Assembly: GCF_011764545.1 (NCBI RefSeq)
Contig: NZ_AP022870.1
Location: forward strand, 6,640,001 to 6,704,000
Reading direction: 5' to 3'
Length of the DNA: 64,000 bases
Source of the DNA: Phytohabitans flavus
Lineage (GTDB): Bacteria > Actinomycetota > Actinomycetes > Mycobacteriales > Micromonosporaceae
Shown piece by piece: positions 17,157 to 28,562 of the stretch. The notes below the pieces were generated by a model, which had not been told where the DNA came from, did no database searches, and saw nothing but the letters and a program-made list of their open reading frames with translations. The stretch's first letter is position 1, and each line of letters opens with the position of its first letter. Position numbers and translations under genes: made by a program.

Positions 17157-17653
17157 GCGATCGTCTCCAGCTCGCTCACGTCGTACCACTCCAGCTCGTG
17201 GTCTTCGGCACTATCCACGGTGAACTGGGCGTCCTCGTCGCCGGCCAGCGCCTCCTCGACCGTGTCGACCGCCGCCGCGATGTCGTCGACCGCGCCCTCA
17301 CCGTCGATGTGGACTGCCGCCACCGAGGCGAGCTGGATCGGGCTCGTCAGCCGCACCTCGCTCGACCCGAGCTCGCGGTCCTCCCGGGTGATCGCGCCGG
17401 GCGGCAGGTCGGCCGAGACCACAACGCGCCGGCGCGGGGCGGCAGGATCGTGGCGGAGCAGGCGGAGAGCGCCCTGGGCGGCGCGGGTGAACGCGACGTA
17501 CTCCAACTCCTCCTCGTCGCCCTCCGCGTACCACTCGCGTAGCGCGGGCGTTACGGCATGCGCCTCGGACCCGTTGATCTCACCTCGCTCGCGGAGCGAC
17601 GAGAGCATTGCGAGCGTCGCCGGGAGGTACACCCGGATGAGCTGATCTGACAC
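17153..17653 (-). CDS. DUF6912 family protein
   Basis: 166 residues, starting MSDQLIRVYLPATLAMLSSL. Recognised from the pattern of this actinobacterial family: YLPATL at the front, HAVTPALREWYAEGDEEELEY, PRRRVVVSADLP in the middle and an acidic end with DAQFTVDSAEDHELEWYD. No enzymatic function is known. It is usually found near secA, as here. No membrane segment or signal peptide. Confidence 0.75.
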   Translation of the reverse strand: MSDQLIRVYLPATLAMLSSLRERGEINGSEAHAVTPALREWYAEGDEEELEYVAFTRAAQGALRLLRHDPAAPRRRVVVSADLPPGAITREDRELGSSEVRLTSPIQLASVAAVHIDGEGAVDDIAAAVDTVEEALAGDEDAQFTVDSAEDHELEWYDVSELETIA

Positions 17654-17711
17654 GCGTTGACCCCCGGGCCTCGACCCCCTTGTCGCTAGATGTCCTACAC
17701 CCTCTGGTTGA

Positions 17712-18128
17712 TCAACTGTGAACCGGGGCGGTAAGTGGGTCGGCCGGCCGCGTGACCAGGCCCTCCGCGGTCTCCACCGGAAAGCCCTCGCGGATCCAGT
17801 ACTCGATCCCGCCGATCATCTCCTTGACCGCGTAACCCCGCCGGGCCAGCTCCAGCGCCGCCTTCGTGGCGCCGTCGCAGCCGGGCCCCCAGCAGTACGT
17901 CACGACGGGGCGGGCGCGGTCGAGGAGGCGGTCGCCGCGTACCGGGATCATGGCGCGGGGCAGGTGGACGGCGCCGGGTATGTGGCCCTGCCGCCAGGCG
18001 GTGAGGTCGCGGGTGTCGACGAGCGTGAAACCCGGGTCACCGCCGGCCAGCGCCGCCTGGACGTCGGAGACATCGGTCTGGAACGCCAGCCGGGCTTCGA
18101 ACCAGGCGATGGCTTGCTGGTTGGTCAT
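17712..18128 (-). CDS. Rhodanese-like domain protein
   Basis: 138 residues forming one rhodanese domain: FTLVDTRDLTAWRQGHIPGAVHLP (DNA 17955-18026) and the active-site loop VVTYCWGPGCDGATKAA. The loop carries two cysteines; the first is the expected persulfide-forming residue, and the loop lacks the usual arginine of CxxGxR. It probably transfers sulfur or acts as a sulfide sensor. Start at the ATG at 18128. Divergent from the Lrp-type regulator, with a 93-base shared control region. Confidence 0.85.
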   Translation of the reverse strand: MTNQQAIAWFEARLAFQTDVSDVQAALAGGDPGFTLVDTRDLTAWRQGHIPGAVHLPRAMIPVRGDRLLDRARPVVTYCWGPGCDGATKAALELARRGYAVKEMIGGIEYWIREGFPVETAEGLVTRPADPLTAPVHS

Positions 18129-18221
18129 GGCTTTGACGGTACGGATCCGATGCGGTTGGCCACACCGCTGTCGCACGGCGTTGGGGTGCTCTGACCGTCG
18201 CCTCGCCGGTACTCTCGGCTG

Positions 18222-18701
18222 ATGTCCGTGGAATCACCGGTTCTCGACGCCACCGACTGGCGAATCCTCGACGCACTCCAGGACGACGGGCGGACGAGCT
18301 TCGCGGACCTCGCCCGAGCGGTGGCGATGTCGCCGAGCGCGGTCGCCGAGCGGGTGCGGCGGCTGGAGGAGTCCGGCGTGATCACCGGCTACCGCGCCAC
18401 GATCTCGCCGGAGCGGGTCGGCCTTTCGATCATGGCGTTCGTGCGCCTGCGCTACCCGACCGGCAACTACCGGCCCTTCCACGCGCTGCTCGACTCCACG
18501 CCCGAGATCATCGAGGCCCACCACGTGACCGGCGAGGACTGCTTCGTGCTCAAGGTCGTGGCCCGCTCGATGCGCCACCTGGAGGAGGTCGCGGGCCGGA
18601 TCAGCGGCTTGGGCGCGGTCACGACGAGCGTGGTGTATTCGAGCCCACTCGCGAGTCGTACGGTGGATTCGCAGGCTGTCGATGGCAAACTGAAGCAGTG
18701 A
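18222..18701 (+). CDS. Lrp/AsnC family transcriptional regulator
   Basis: 159 residues. N-terminal winged helix (DWRILDALQDDGRTSFADLARAV, recognition helix MSPSAVAERVRRLEESGVI) and a C-terminal RAM/AsnC ligand domain (VVARSMRHLEEVAGRISGLG). Such regulators bind amino acids and form octamers. It is divergent from the rhodanese gene, which may be its target. Its last codon overlaps the start of the next HTH gene (GTGA). Confidence 0.9.
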   Translation: MSVESPVLDATDWRILDALQDDGRTSFADLARAVAMSPSAVAERVRRLEESGVITGYRATISPERVGLSIMAFVRLRYPTGNYRPFHALLDSTPEIIEAHHVTGEDCFVLKVVARSMRHLEEVAGRISGLGAVTTSVVYSSPLASRTVDSQAVDGKLKQ

Positions 18702-18913
18702 CCTCCCGGTTTCTGCTGCTCTCGGACGTGGCGGCCGAGCTGAACGTCTCGGACTCGCAGGTCTACCACATGGTCCGCAGCGGCGATCTCCCCGCGATCA
18801 AGATCGGCGGGCGCGGGCAGTGGCGGGTGGAGAGGTCGAAGCTGGAGGAGTACATCGAGCGTAAGTACGCCGAGACCGCCGAGTGGGTGCAGCAAAACCC
18901 GCTGGTCGAGTGA
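18698..18913 (+). CDS. Small excisionase/MerR-type helix-turn-helix protein (BldC-like)
   Basis: 71 residues, a single HTH_17 domain: LSDVAAELNVSDSQVYHMVRSGDLPAIKIGGRGQWR (helix-turn-helix plus wing), then a helix to the end. Proteins of this size in actinobacteria include BldC and phage excisionases; chromosomal context and position near secA favour a housekeeping DNA-binding protein. The GTG start overlaps the Lrp stop by four bases, so the two are translationally coupled. Confidence 0.8.
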   Translation: MTSRFLLLSDVAAELNVSDSQVYHMVRSGDLPAIKIGGRGQWRVERSKLEEYIERKYAETAEWVQQNPLVE

Positions 18914-19040
18914 ACCCCGCCGGGGTTATCCACAGGGCATTGAGGGTCGTTGACGCATGGTTGGTGGGTGCCGGAAACTGAGGGCCAACGGAGGCAACCG
19001 AAGGCAAACGCAAGATCGCTAACACTGATCGGAGTGTTGC

Positions 19041-19640
19041 ATGATCGCCAAAGTTCGCCCTGCCATCCGGCTTCGCCCCGCACCGGCCCTCGACCCGCCG
19101 TTCGACGACGACGCCGCGCCGCAGCTGTGGGACCAGCTTCCCCTACAGCTCGACGGCGCCGCCCGGCACCGCCGGCACGCCCCGATCCCCGTGCCGCGCG
19201 TCCGCTCCGGCGTCCCGACCCTCCCCGCGCGGGTCACCGACGACTCGACGGCGCCACCCGCTTCCGCGCTTGCCGACGCCTCGATGGAGGCCAAGCGCGC
19301 CGCCCGCCGCTTCCTGGACGTCTGCCTAGAGATCTTCAATGGCTACCGCCCGATCGCGCACATCCGCGGCCTTACGGGATACAACGCGACAGCGATCGTC
19401 GAGCAGATGGCCGCCTGCCTGGACCGCGCCGACGGCCTCCGCCGCACCCACGACCCGGGCCGCGCCCTCTCCCGCGAGCACAGGTTCGTGATCCTGCGGC
19501 ACCTGCGCGTGTGCGAGCCGAGGGCCGGCGTTGCCGAGGGAGCGGCGGCACTGGCGCTGTTCGGGCGCACGTGGGCGCTGGCGTTCCGGTTGGAGCGCAA
19601 GCGCGGCAGGTGGCACTGCGCCGCCGTCCGCCTGGTCTGA
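19041..19640 (+). CDS. Rv3235 family protein
   Basis: 199 residues. The first ~85 are Pro/Arg-rich and probably disordered. The rest is a small alpha/beta domain with RRFLDVCLEIFNGYRPIAHIRGLTGY and a closing FRLERKRGRWHCAAVRLV, the pattern of the Rv3235 family found beside secA in many actinobacteria. Function unknown. It is convergent with secA; the 239 bases between them hold the secA terminator and nothing else I could identify. Confidence 0.75.
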   Translation: MIAKVRPAIRLRPAPALDPPFDDDAAPQLWDQLPLQLDGAARHRRHAPIPVPRVRSGVPTLPARVTDDSTAPPASALADASMEAKRAARRFLDVCLEIFNGYRPIAHIRGLTGYNATAIVEQMAACLDRADGLRRTHDPGRALSREHRFVILRHLRVCEPRAGVAEGAAALALFGRTWALAFRLERKRGRWHCAAVRLV

Positions 19641-19826
19641 CCCCCGCTCCTGGTCTCGCGCCGCGGCACGCACGCCGGCCTGGGTTCGGCTATCGCTGGC
19701 GGCGGCGCGCATCACCCCCAGGGCGCTCATCTGCGCACGCGGGCGGTGGGCGCCCCGGGGCTCCAGCCTCTCCCCGTTGCCGATCCGCGACGACCCGCTG
19801 GCCGCGCGGGCAGCGACGTAAACGGC

Positions 19827-19864
19827 GAAGGTCCCCGGCCACCGTGCGGCGGCTGGGGACCTTC
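19827..19864 (-). terminator. Terminator behind secA
   Basis: GAAGGTCCCCGGCC (19827-19840) pairs with GGCTGGGGACCTTC (19851-19864) with one mismatch and a 10-base loop, 16 bases past the secA stop. The minus strand continues GCCGTTTACG, with only a short U tract. It may serve both convergent genes. Confidence 0.7.
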
Positions 19865-19879
19865 GGTCGAGACGTGCTG

Positions 19880-22756
<2,877 letters not shown>

Positions 22757-22917
22757 GGGTCAACGCTCCCCTTGGACAGTCTGCCGAACCATCGTAGGCG
22801 CACCTTCGGCGCAACTGTCAGCCACGTCTCCGGCGATCACGCCAAAGCGGACATTTTGCCTTAGACGCTGTGCGTATTCGGTTATGCCCGCCGCGAACGG
22901 TACGGCAACATGTCGGC

Positions 22918-24039
22918 GTGGGGGCACAAGCGAACGGCCAACCGGAGATTAACGATCAAGGGCTGATACTTCGGCCATGGCGGGCGGAGGATGCCGACGC
23001 GGTCCACCGGGCCTGCCAGGATCCGGCGATCCAACGCTGGACCCGGGTGCCGTCGCCCTACCTCCTCGAACACGCCCGCTACTTCGTCACCCAGCAGTCC
23101 GCCGCCGCGTGGCGGGAAGGCACTGGTGCGCCGTTCGCGGTGATCGACCCCGATACCGGCGACCTGCTCGCTTCCTGCGGCCTCGTCACGATCGACCGGG
23201 TGCTCGACTCGGCCGAGGTGGGCTACTGGACCGCACCCTGGGCCCGCCGCCGGGGCGTGGCCACACGCGCGATCCGGGCGGTGTCCCGGTGGGCCTTCGA
23301 GTCGCTCGGCCTGCGGCGAGTGGTGTGGCAGGCACGGGTCGGCAACCACGCCTCCCGGCTCGTCGCGCTCCGCGCCGGCTTCAGGGTCGAGGGCTACCTG
23401 CGGATGGCCGACGACGGCGGTGACGGCTGGGTGGGCGCGCTGCTGCCCGGCGACCCGATGGCCCCCGTGCTCGACGAGTCGGTGGTGCGCCGGGCACGCC
23501 TGTTCAACGGTCCGCAGCCGGTACTCGCGGCAAAGGGCGGGCTGCGGCTGCGCCCATTGGAGCCACGCGACCTGGACGCGTTGGTCGACGCCTGCCGCGA
23601 CCCTGAGAGCGTGCGCTGGACGACCGTGCCGGACCCGTACGAGCGGGCAAATGCCGAAGACTTCGCGCTCCGCATCGCGCCCCTGAAGTGGGTGCGTGGG
23701 GCGGGCGTGGTCTACGCGATCGCCGATACGGATGGGGCGTGGGTCGGCTCGATCGACCTGAACATCTCGGCTGAAGACCCGTTCGTCGGCGAGGTCGGCT
23801 ACCTGGCCGCCCCCTGGGCGCGCGGCCGCGGATACACTCCGGCGGCCCTGGCCGCCCTCTGCGACTGGGGCTTCAAGTCACTGGACCTGGCCCGGATCGT
23901 CTGGCGGGCACACGTGGGCAACGTCGCCTCGCGGCGGGTCGCGGAGAAGGTCGGGTTCGCCTTCGAGGGCACGCAGCGTGCCGCCCTCGCCCAGCGCGGC
24001 GAGCGCCGGGACGCATGGGTTGGAGGGCTCGTCCCGTGA
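22918..24039 (+). CDS. Twin-domain GNAT N-acetyltransferase, first of pair
   Basis: About 373 residues made of two complete GNAT folds in tandem. Each half has the RimJ/RimL-like start (LILRPWRAEDADAV; LRLRPLEPRDLDAL), the acetyl-CoA loop WARRRGVATRA or WARGRGYTPAA, and the N-x-ASRxxxxxGF ending (NHASRLVALRAGF; NVASRRVAEKVGF). Acetylates an unknown amine. Start uncertain: the GTG at 22918 is my choice, without a strong ribosome-binding site. The next gene has the same build and overlaps it by four bases, so four GNAT domains are made from one message. Confidence 0.8.
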   Translation: MGAQANGQPEINDQGLILRPWRAEDADAVHRACQDPAIQRWTRVPSPYLLEHARYFVTQQSAAAWREGTGAPFAVIDPDTGDLLASCGLVTIDRVLDSAEVGYWTAPWARRRGVATRAIRAVSRWAFESLGLRRVVWQARVGNHASRLVALRAGFRVEGYLRMADDGGDGWVGALLPGDPMAPVLDESVVRRARLFNGPQPVLAAKGGLRLRPLEPRDLDALVDACRDPESVRWTTVPDPYERANAEDFALRIAPLKWVRGAGVVYAIADTDGAWVGSIDLNISAEDPFVGEVGYLAAPWARGRGYTPAALAALCDWGFKSLDLARIVWRAHVGNVASRRVAEKVGFAFEGTQRAALAQRGERRDAWVGGLVP

Positions 24040-25142
24040 TCGTGATCCACGCCGACCACGTACGGCTCCGCCCGTTCCACGATCGGGACATCGACGACCT
24101 CGCCGCCGGGTACGCCGAGCCGAACGCCCGGACGTACACCCGGGACGACGCGGCGCACTGGATCACGCACGGCGCCCCGTCGGCGTGGGCGGCCGGCGGT
24201 GCGGCGTACGCGATCGCCGACCCGGCCACCGACCGCCTCCTCGGTGGGGTGGGCGTCAGCCGGATCGTGCCGGAGCGCAGCCAGGGCGAGATCGGTTACT
24301 GGGTCGCACAGTGGGCCCGCCGCCGCGGCGTGGCGACCTCGGCCGCGCGGGCGCTGGCCGCCTGGGCGTTCGACCGCGGCTTCAGCCGCCTGGAGCTGCT
24401 CACCGACCTGGCCAACGCGCCGAGCCAGCGGGTCGCGCTCGCCACCGGGTTCCAGCGCGAGGGGGTACGCCGCAGTGGCGGCCAAGGCTTGAACGGCCGG
24501 TACGACCTCGTGGTCTGGGCCCGCCTCGCCGGCGATGCGCCCGGCCCCACCAGGCGGCTGCTGCCCGACCTGCCCGGCGGTGCGCTCACCGACGGCGCGG
24601 TGACGCTACGGCCGGTCTGGCCGGGTGACGCCGCCTTCCTGCACGCCCTGCTGTCGCTGCCGGACGTGGCTGGCACGAGCCTGCCGCCGATCGTGCCGGA
24701 CCGCGAGGAGGTGGAGCTGCGGTGCGCCCGCGCCGAGGGGTGGTGGCTGGCCGGCGAGCGGGCCGACCTGGTCATCGCCGACGCGGCAACCGGGACACCC
24801 GTGGGCACCATCGGCCTTTACTACGAGGACCCGCGTACGGCCACGGCCGGCATCGGCTACGCGATGCTTCCGGCCTGGCGGGGCCGTGGCATGCCCACCC
24901 GGGCCGTCCAGCTGCTGTCCCGCTGGGCGGTCACGCAGGCTGGCATAGGGCGGCTCACGGCGGGCACCCTGCCGGGGAACGCCGCGTCGCAGCGGGTGCT
25001 GGAGAAGGCCGGCTTCCGGCGGGAGGGCTACCTCCGCGGACGGCTGCCCGGCCTCTCCGGCACCCGCGTCGACGACGTCATCTACGGCCTTCTCGCCGCT
25101 GACGTGGCGCGGGATCAGGCGGACAGGGCGATGATCCCGTAG
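24036..25142 (+). CDS. Twin-domain GNAT N-acetyltransferase, second of pair
   Basis: 368 residues from the GTG at 24036, which overlaps the previous stop (GTGA) and has GGAGGG upstream. Two GNAT domains: the first with WARRRGVATSAARALAAWAF and NAPSQRVALATGFQREG, the second with WRGRGMPTRAVQLLSRWA and NAASQRVLEKAGFRREGYLRG. Substrate unknown; RimJ/RimL similarity suggests N-terminal or antibiotic acetylation, but this is only family knowledge. Its last 28 bases overlap the 3' end of hpf on the opposite strand. Confidence 0.8.
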   Translation: MIVIHADHVRLRPFHDRDIDDLAAGYAEPNARTYTRDDAAHWITHGAPSAWAAGGAAYAIADPATDRLLGGVGVSRIVPERSQGEIGYWVAQWARRRGVATSAARALAAWAFDRGFSRLELLTDLANAPSQRVALATGFQREGVRRSGGQGLNGRYDLVVWARLAGDAPGPTRRLLPDLPGGALTDGAVTLRPVWPGDAAFLHALLSLPDVAGTSLPPIVPDREEVELRCARAEGWWLAGERADLVIADAATGTPVGTIGLYYEDPRTATAGIGYAMLPAWRGRGMPTRAVQLLSRWAVTQAGIGRLTAGTLPGNAASQRVLEKAGFRREGYLRGRLPGLSGTRVDDVIYGLLAADVARDQADRAMIP

Positions 25143-25747
25143 TCGTAGCCCTTGCGCCGGTAGACGACGCTCGGCCGACCGTTGTCCTTGTCGAGGAAGA
25201 GATAGAAGTCGTGCCCGACGAGCTCCATCTGGAAGAGCGCGTCGTCGACGGCCATCGGCTCGCCCGGGTGCTCCTTCTCCCGGACGATGCGCCACGGCTG
25301 GTCCTCGTCGTACTCCTCCAGCGGAGTCGCGACGGCCGTGGCGGCCATTGACCCATCTCGTGCGGCAGCCGGGGATTCGTTGGCCCACGAAGTGGGCAGG
25401 CCCGCCGTCGCCGCGGCGACGGAGACGGGAGTGTGGCGGCCGCGGTGCACCCGCCGCCGGTCAGCGGCGCGGCGCAATCTGGTGTCGAGCTTGGCGATCG
25501 CGCTGTCGAGTGCGCCGTAGAAGTCCTTGGCGCAGGCCTCGGCCCGGATGACCGGCCCTCGTGAGTAGACGGTGATCTCGACGCGCTGGCAGTAGTCCGA
25601 CTGTCGCCGGTTTCGCTCGTGGAATAGTTCGACGTCGACCCGGATGAGCTTTTGGTCGTAGCGCTCGATCTTGGCGAGTTTGTCGCCTACGTGTACGCGG
25701 TAGTGATCGGGCACTTCGACGTTGCGCCCCTTGACGACGATGTCCAC
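25115..25747 (-). CDS. hpf: Ribosome hibernation promoting factor, long form
   Basis: 210 residues. An S30AE/YfiA-type N-terminal domain (MDIVVKGRNVEVPDHYRVHVGDKLAKIERYD in DNA 25655-25747), a variable linker, and the C-terminal dimerisation domain (PMAVDDALFQMELVGHDFYLFLDKDNG, then VVYRRKGYDYGIIAL). Long HPF alone forms 100S ribosome dimers in resting cells. A SigB-like promoter is seen upstream. Lies between comF and secA as in other actinobacteria. Confidence 0.95.
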   Translation of the reverse strand: MDIVVKGRNVEVPDHYRVHVGDKLAKIERYDQKLIRVDVELFHERNRRQSDYCQRVEITVYSRGPVIRAEACAKDFYGALDSAIAKLDTRLRRAADRRRVHRGRHTPVSVAAATAGLPTSWANESPAAARDGSMAATAVATPLEEYDEDQPWRIVREKEHPGEPMAVDDALFQMELVGHDFYLFLDKDNGRPSVVYRRKGYDYGIIALSA

Positions 25748-25884
25748 GCGTGACCTCCCCCACGATGGTTCTGTGGTGACGTCACCGGCCGGTTGCCGGA
25801 TGACGATGAAGGATTTGCGCCTCCTCTCCGGCTGCGAGGGACAGGACGGTTGCGCCTGTCCATCCGGTGGTTGAACCGATGCTC

Positions 25885-25909
25885 ATACCCCGGTTAAGAA
25901 GAAACTAAC
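25885..25909 (-). promoter_or_regulatory. Possible stress-sigma (SigB-type) promoter of hpf
   Basis: On the minus strand GTTA (25909-25906), 15 bases, then GGGTAT (25890-25885). This resembles the actinobacterial SigB-type pattern GTTT-N14-17-GGGTAT. It is ~138 bases before the hpf start. Stress or stationary-phase control would suit hpf, but the -35 is only 3 of 4. The other bases of 25748-25992 show no gene. Confidence 0.35.
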
Positions 25910-25992
25910 TCCTGCGGGGCGAGTAGTCACGCCCTCATTCAAGACCGTTTCGAGAAGATTCGCCCAGCGAGCACGATGTGCTGAAAGGCCCC

Positions 25993-26700
25993 CTACTGGC
26001 CGTAACGCAACTGGGTGGCTGCAAGTATCGCAACTCGGTCGACGTGCACGCCGGCCGATCTCAACTCCCGGCTCACCGCGGCCAGCGTGACGCCGGTCGT
26101 GACGATGTCGTCGACCACCACGACCGCCCGCCCGGCGGCATCGCGGCGCAGCGCCGGCACCCGGCCCGTCCTGATCCGAAAGGCCGACTCCGCCGCCGCG
26201 GCCCGGTCGGCTGCCCCGAGCTCCGCCGAGTCGGGGCGGGGTAGCGCGCGTATCGGCTGGGCCACCGCCGTGGGCCAGCCCGCCTGCCCCAACCGCTCCG
26301 CCGCCCGCCGGGCCAGCCGCAGCATGTGGTCACCGTGCCGGGCCCGCGCGGCCTTCGCGGTGGCCGGCACCGGCACCAGGAGTACGCCGCCACGGGCGTC
26401 GCCCACAGCGGCCGCGACGACATCCGCCAGCAGTGCGCCCAGCGGCACCGCGAGACCGTGCCGGCCGCGTTCCTTGTACCCGAGCAGCACGTCCCGCAGC
26501 ACCCCGTCGTACGCCCCGAGCGCAGTGCATGGTGGCAGGCCGGGCGGCACGGGAGAGGGCGCGGTCGGACCGGGGCGGAGCCGCTCCAGCTCGTCCGAGC
26601 AGGGTGCGCAGACGCCGTACCGCAGCGGGACCCGCTCCGCGTCGCACCCCGCACACCCGGCCGGCAGTACGAGGTCGACGATCCCCGCCCAGCCGGACAC
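25993..26700 (-). CDS. ComF family protein (phosphoribosyltransferase-like)
   Basis: 235 residues. Four N-terminal cysteines (C16, C19, C31, C34) form a zinc-finger-like CxxC...CxxC. The C-terminal phosphoribosyltransferase fold has the PRPP loop VVVVDDIVTTG at 193-203 and KERGRHG near 76-82. ComF aids DNA uptake in competent bacteria; in actinobacteria its role is unknown. GTG start two bases after the lpqB stop, so it is in the mtrA-mtrB-lpqB operon. Confidence 0.9.
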   Translation of the reverse strand: MSGWAGIVDLVLPAGCAGCDAERVPLRYGVCAPCSDELERLRPGPTAPSPVPPGLPPCTALGAYDGVLRDVLLGYKERGRHGLAVPLGALLADVVAAAVGDARGGVLLVPVPATAKAARARHGDHMLRLARRAAERLGQAGWPTAVAQPIRALPRPDSAELGAADRAAAAESAFRIRTGRVPALRRDAAGRAVVVVDDIVTTGVTLAAVSRELRSAGVHVDRVAILAATQLRYGQ

Positions 26701-26702
26701 GC

Positions 26703-28562
26703 TCAGTCCAGCAGGAAGAAGGGTGAGGTCACCTTGTCCGGATCGACCTCACCGGGGGCGCCCACCACCTCGTCGGCCTCGATCGCCGGCTTGTCGCCGG
26801 CGAGGTCGAAGGCGGCGTCCTCACGGGAGTACATCACCTTGGTGGTGCTGAACTCGGAGGCGACCGGATCGTCGGGGTACGCCACCAGGTGCGTCACGGT
26901 GCCGCCAGAGTCGCCGTACTGGCGCTGCGCGAGCGCTCCGTCGACGCTCAGCTCCCACACGGCCGGCTTGTTATCCTGCCCGGCGCCGGCGAGCGCGACC
27001 TTGGTCTCCTCACTCCAGTCGACCGCGGACACGTTCTTCAACGGGGTGGACACCCGCCGGTTCGACTTGTTTTCCACCTGGACCGTGACGCCGTCCCTGG
27101 AGATGCCGAGCACATGCACCTGCCCCCCGGCCAGGACCGCGATCTGGCGGCCATCCGGAGCGGCGCTGACGTCGGCGACGTCCTCGTCGATCCCGGCGGG
27201 CAGCGCGACCCGCTCCAACTGGCCGTCCGGCGTAAACCGCCAGAGCTTCTTGTCAGCGACCACGAGCCCGACGTTCATCGGGGCCTTGAGCCAGACCGGC
27301 CGCCCCATCGACGCGAACCCCAGCGCACTCGTCTCAGGCGGGCGGACGCTGTCGCCCACGGCCGTGACAAGCCGCAGCTTGAACTTCCCACCCTGCTGGA
27401 TCACGAGCGCCGCGGCCGTCCGCAAGCCCTCGTCACTCGTCTCGCGGGCCAGGGCGGCCGAGACGACGCCCTCGTTGACACCCTTGGTGAGCAGGAGCTG
27501 CGGCAGCGGCTGGCGGCCGCCATCCGGTGAGCCCTTGAGCCGGTAGATCTTGCCCTCGAGGATCGCGAACCGCTCGGGCTGCGCCTCTTCCAGCTCCGGC
27601 CCTTCGGGCGCTCGGTTCGCGGCGTTCACGTCGTAGAACGCCGCGTCCCGGGTGAAGACCCGGGCCTTCTCGCCGTCCAGCAACAGCTGGAGGTCCACCT
27701 CCACGTACTGCCGAAGCGACCACATCAGCTGCTGGCCCAGCTGAAGAACCATGTCGATGTTGCTGGTACCGGGCGGCGGCTCGGCTGCGGCCGCGTTCAA
27801 AGCCACGTCCAGCCGATCCTTCGGGTAGGGCACGTTCTGGTTGCTCTTGGTATCGCTGCTGAGCGGGCTGACCGCCGGTTCGAGCCATGCCGACGGGCCG
27901 CTGATCAGCCAGTCGACGATCCTGGTCGGCTGCCGCCCCTTGTCCAGCTCGCTGGCCATGTAGCGGCTGTCCGGCACCAGCGTGGTGCGGTCAAGGCTCC
28001 AGAAGTAGATGGTCTGCGGGATGAAGTACGTCGACGTCAGTGCTTCCGCGTTCAGCAGCAGGTCCTTCGGGGGATCCGTGACGAACCAGGTGTTGTCGCC
28101 CTCGATGCCGCTGATGGTGAACTGGACCGTCGAGTTGGTGAGCTCAGGCGGGCCGACCGAGCCATGCCCGTCGAGCACGCCGACCTGTTCGACGTTGAGG
28201 GTGACCTTCCAGGTCTCCTGCCCCACCTCGGTGTACGTCGCCGGCTCACGGAGTCGGATGACGTTGATGCTGACGCCCCGGCCCACTTTGGAGCGGGCGC
28301 TCTCCGACACGTACCCCCTGATCCGCTCCGCCATCTTGTCCGGCTCGCCGGCGCCGGCATTCAGGAAGTTGGCGGTGAAGGTCTCCTTGGTGGTCGCGGC
28401 CTCGCGCGTGGGCGGGCTCACACCGGCGCCGCCGCTCGTCTGTTTTCCGGGCTTGGGACCGGGCCCGATGTCCCGCACCGCGGTCTCGTCGGGTATCCCG
28501 CAGCCGGTCAGGCCGACCGCGAGGGCCGCCGCGAGGGTGGCCAGGATGATCCGCCGCCTCAC
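26703..28562 (-). CDS. lpqB: Lipoprotein LpqB, MtrAB-associated
   Basis: 619 residues. A lipoprotein signal ends in the lipobox LTGC (Cys at 21). After a Pro/Gly linker come a GerMN-like region (~60-330, with VDLQLLLDGEKARVF) and a C-terminal beta-propeller-like half. LpqB modulates the MtrB sensor in mycobacteria, as reported for the homologous operon. The start overlaps the mtrB stop by four bases (28559-28562), which implies coupled translation. Confidence 0.93.
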   Translation of the reverse strand: MRRRIILATLAAALAVGLTGCGIPDETAVRDIGPGPKPGKQTSGGAGVSPPTREAATTKETFTANFLNAGAGEPDKMAERIRGYVSESARSKVGRGVSINVIRLREPATYTEVGQETWKVTLNVEQVGVLDGHGSVGPPELTNSTVQFTISGIEGDNTWFVTDPPKDLLLNAEALTSTYFIPQTIYFWSLDRTTLVPDSRYMASELDKGRQPTRIVDWLISGPSAWLEPAVSPLSSDTKSNQNVPYPKDRLDVALNAAAAEPPPGTSNIDMVLQLGQQLMWSLRQYVEVDLQLLLDGEKARVFTRDAAFYDVNAANRAPEGPELEEAQPERFAILEGKIYRLKGSPDGGRQPLPQLLLTKGVNEGVVSAALARETSDEGLRTAAALVIQQGGKFKLRLVTAVGDSVRPPETSALGFASMGRPVWLKAPMNVGLVVADKKLWRFTPDGQLERVALPAGIDEDVADVSAAPDGRQIAVLAGGQVHVLGISRDGVTVQVENKSNRRVSTPLKNVSAVDWSEETKVALAGAGQDNKPAVWELSVDGALAQRQYGDSGGTVTHLVAYPDDPVASEFSTTKVMYSREDAAFDLAGDKPAIEADEVVGAPGEVDPDKVTSPFFLLD

